Assembly (NCBI RefSeq): GCF_009741375.1
Contig: NZ_WOWP01000045.1
Coordinates: 1-64,000 of the forward strand
Direction of reading: 5' to 3'
DNA: 64,000 bases
Origin: Flavobacterium rakeshii
GTDB lineage: Bacteria > Bacteroidota > Bacteroidia > Flavobacteriales > Flavobacteriaceae
Shown piece by piece: positions 63,462 to 64,000 of this stretch; position 1 is the stretch's first letter; the number at the start of each line of letters is the position of its first letter. Under the pieces are notes generated by a model. The model saw only the letters and a program-made list of their open reading frames with translations, was not told the origin of the DNA and ran no database searches. The position numbers were made by a program, and so were the translations under genes.

Positions 63462-64000
63462 TTAACCTATAGTTTTAAGCCTTTCGTCAAATTCTTCACG
63501 TGATATTGCGACTTTATTTCGCACCTTGGTACGGTAGTTATAAATGGTGCTTAAAGAGTATCGTAAAAAGGAAGCTATCTTAACTGCATCACTAATCCCG
63601 AGTCTCTCCAGTGCAAAAATTCGTAATTCGGCATTCAGTAATTCACCGTGCTTAAGTTCAATTTTTTCCTCAGGCAATAACATGTCGTTAAACTCACTTA
63701 CGAAATTAGGATACAGATTTATGAAAATTGTATCAAATCGTTCATATAACTCATGCAGTTCTTCATTAGTCACACTACTTGATTTTAATATTTTAGACAG
63801 CTCATCAAACTGTTTGTTCATAGCCTTTTTGTTCAGCTTTTTTCTATAATCATCAAGCTTAGCTATGTAAGACGAACATATATCAAAAAACTGTGCTATA
63901 TACTCCTCTTTTACCCTGTTAGATTCATGAAGTTGGGAGTTAAATACCTTGAGTTGTTCATTAGCCGTTTTAAGCTCCATGTTAAGATCCTTTTGCCTTT
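63462..64000 (-). CDS. DUF6377-type transcriptional regulator, partial
   Basis: The open frame runs off the right edge (the gene 5' end is outside). The visible 178 codons show a predicted coiled coil (MELKTANEQLKVFNSQLHESNR) followed by a helical domain, AELRIFALERLGISDAVKIASFLRYSLSTIYNYRTKVRNK, a LuxR-like HTH, and the end ISREEFDERLKTIG. This matches the C-terminus of Bacteroidetes DUF6377 regulators, which often accompany sugar-use loci. It lies 258 bp upstream of bglX on the same strand. Confidence 0.8.
   Translation of the reverse strand, partial: RQKDLNMELKTANEQLKVFNSQLHESNRVKEEYIAQFFDICSSYIAKLDDYRKKLNKKAMNKQFDELSKILKSSSVTNEELHELYERFDTIFINLYPNFVSEFNDMLLPEEKIELKHGELLNAELRIFALERLGISDAVKIASFLRYSLSTIYNYRTKVRNKVAISREEFDERLKTIG

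Overview
The window is AT-rich chromosomal DNA from a member of the Bacteroidota, most likely a Flavobacterium-like member of the Flavobacteriaceae. The pointers are the gliding ABC-transporter pair gldF/gldG, a DUF3822 gene next to rsmD, DUF4294 and DUF3575 proteins, flavobacterial-type lipoproteins, a -7 box of the form TAnnTTTG before rnpB, and integrases of the Bacteroidetes type. No rRNA operon, CRISPR array or intact insertion sequence is seen.

Left region (1 to about 11570) is an accessory island. A tyrosine recombinase (9986-11305) lies next to the 3' end of a tRNA-Val gene (11575-11649), the usual arrangement of an island integrated into a tRNA. The island's far end lies left of the window. 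Its contents are a broken DUF932 gene, a PLD-like protein with two zinc knuckles, a 142-aa orphan, a lipoprotein, a HTH gene pair, a DUF1016-type nuclease, a HigA-like antitoxin remnant with an internal stop and, most interesting, a tight three-gene operon (8327 to 4664, minus strand). That operon encodes a small beta-grasp/ubiquitin-like protein ending in Gly-Gly, an 855-aa DUF4132-type protein, and a ThiF/MoeB-like E1 enzyme. The genes are separated by 2 bp each and followed by a terminator. This is a candidate ubiquitin-like modification system with no E2 or protease gene visible beside it. A family of palindromes (core CAATTGTYGCC) occurs between genes in this island and also inside the nuclease gene.

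The core region (11575 to about 51550) is housekeeping: proline dehydrogenase, aroB, an arginine decarboxylase/deoxyhypusine synthase-like pair, PEP carboxylase, an Lrp regulator, M14 peptidase with a divergent XRE regulator flanked by operator-like palindromes, kdsB, a RecD-like helicase, rsmD, RNase P RNA, topoisomerase IB, dnaX, an M42 peptidase, purC, phoH, SAM hydrolase, gldFG, dnaN, a membrane MutS-like ATPase, a double universal stress protein and mnmE. The dnaX frame breaks at a run of ten A residues containing the in-phase heptamer A AAA AAG. The short product would be gamma-like, and a -1 slip would restore a full tau-like protein.

The right region (about 51550 to 64000) is more variable. 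It holds a gluzincin lipoprotein behind a decayed reading frame, a membrane LytTR regulator, a DUF2254 membrane protein, a MocR-type regulator, a GNAT acetyltransferase, and a minus-strand cluster of two secreted GH3 beta-glucosidases plus a membrane acyltransferase. A regulator of the DUF6377 kind, cut by the window edge, lies upstream on the same strand. Together the last four look like a small beta-glucan/oligosaccharide utilisation locus.
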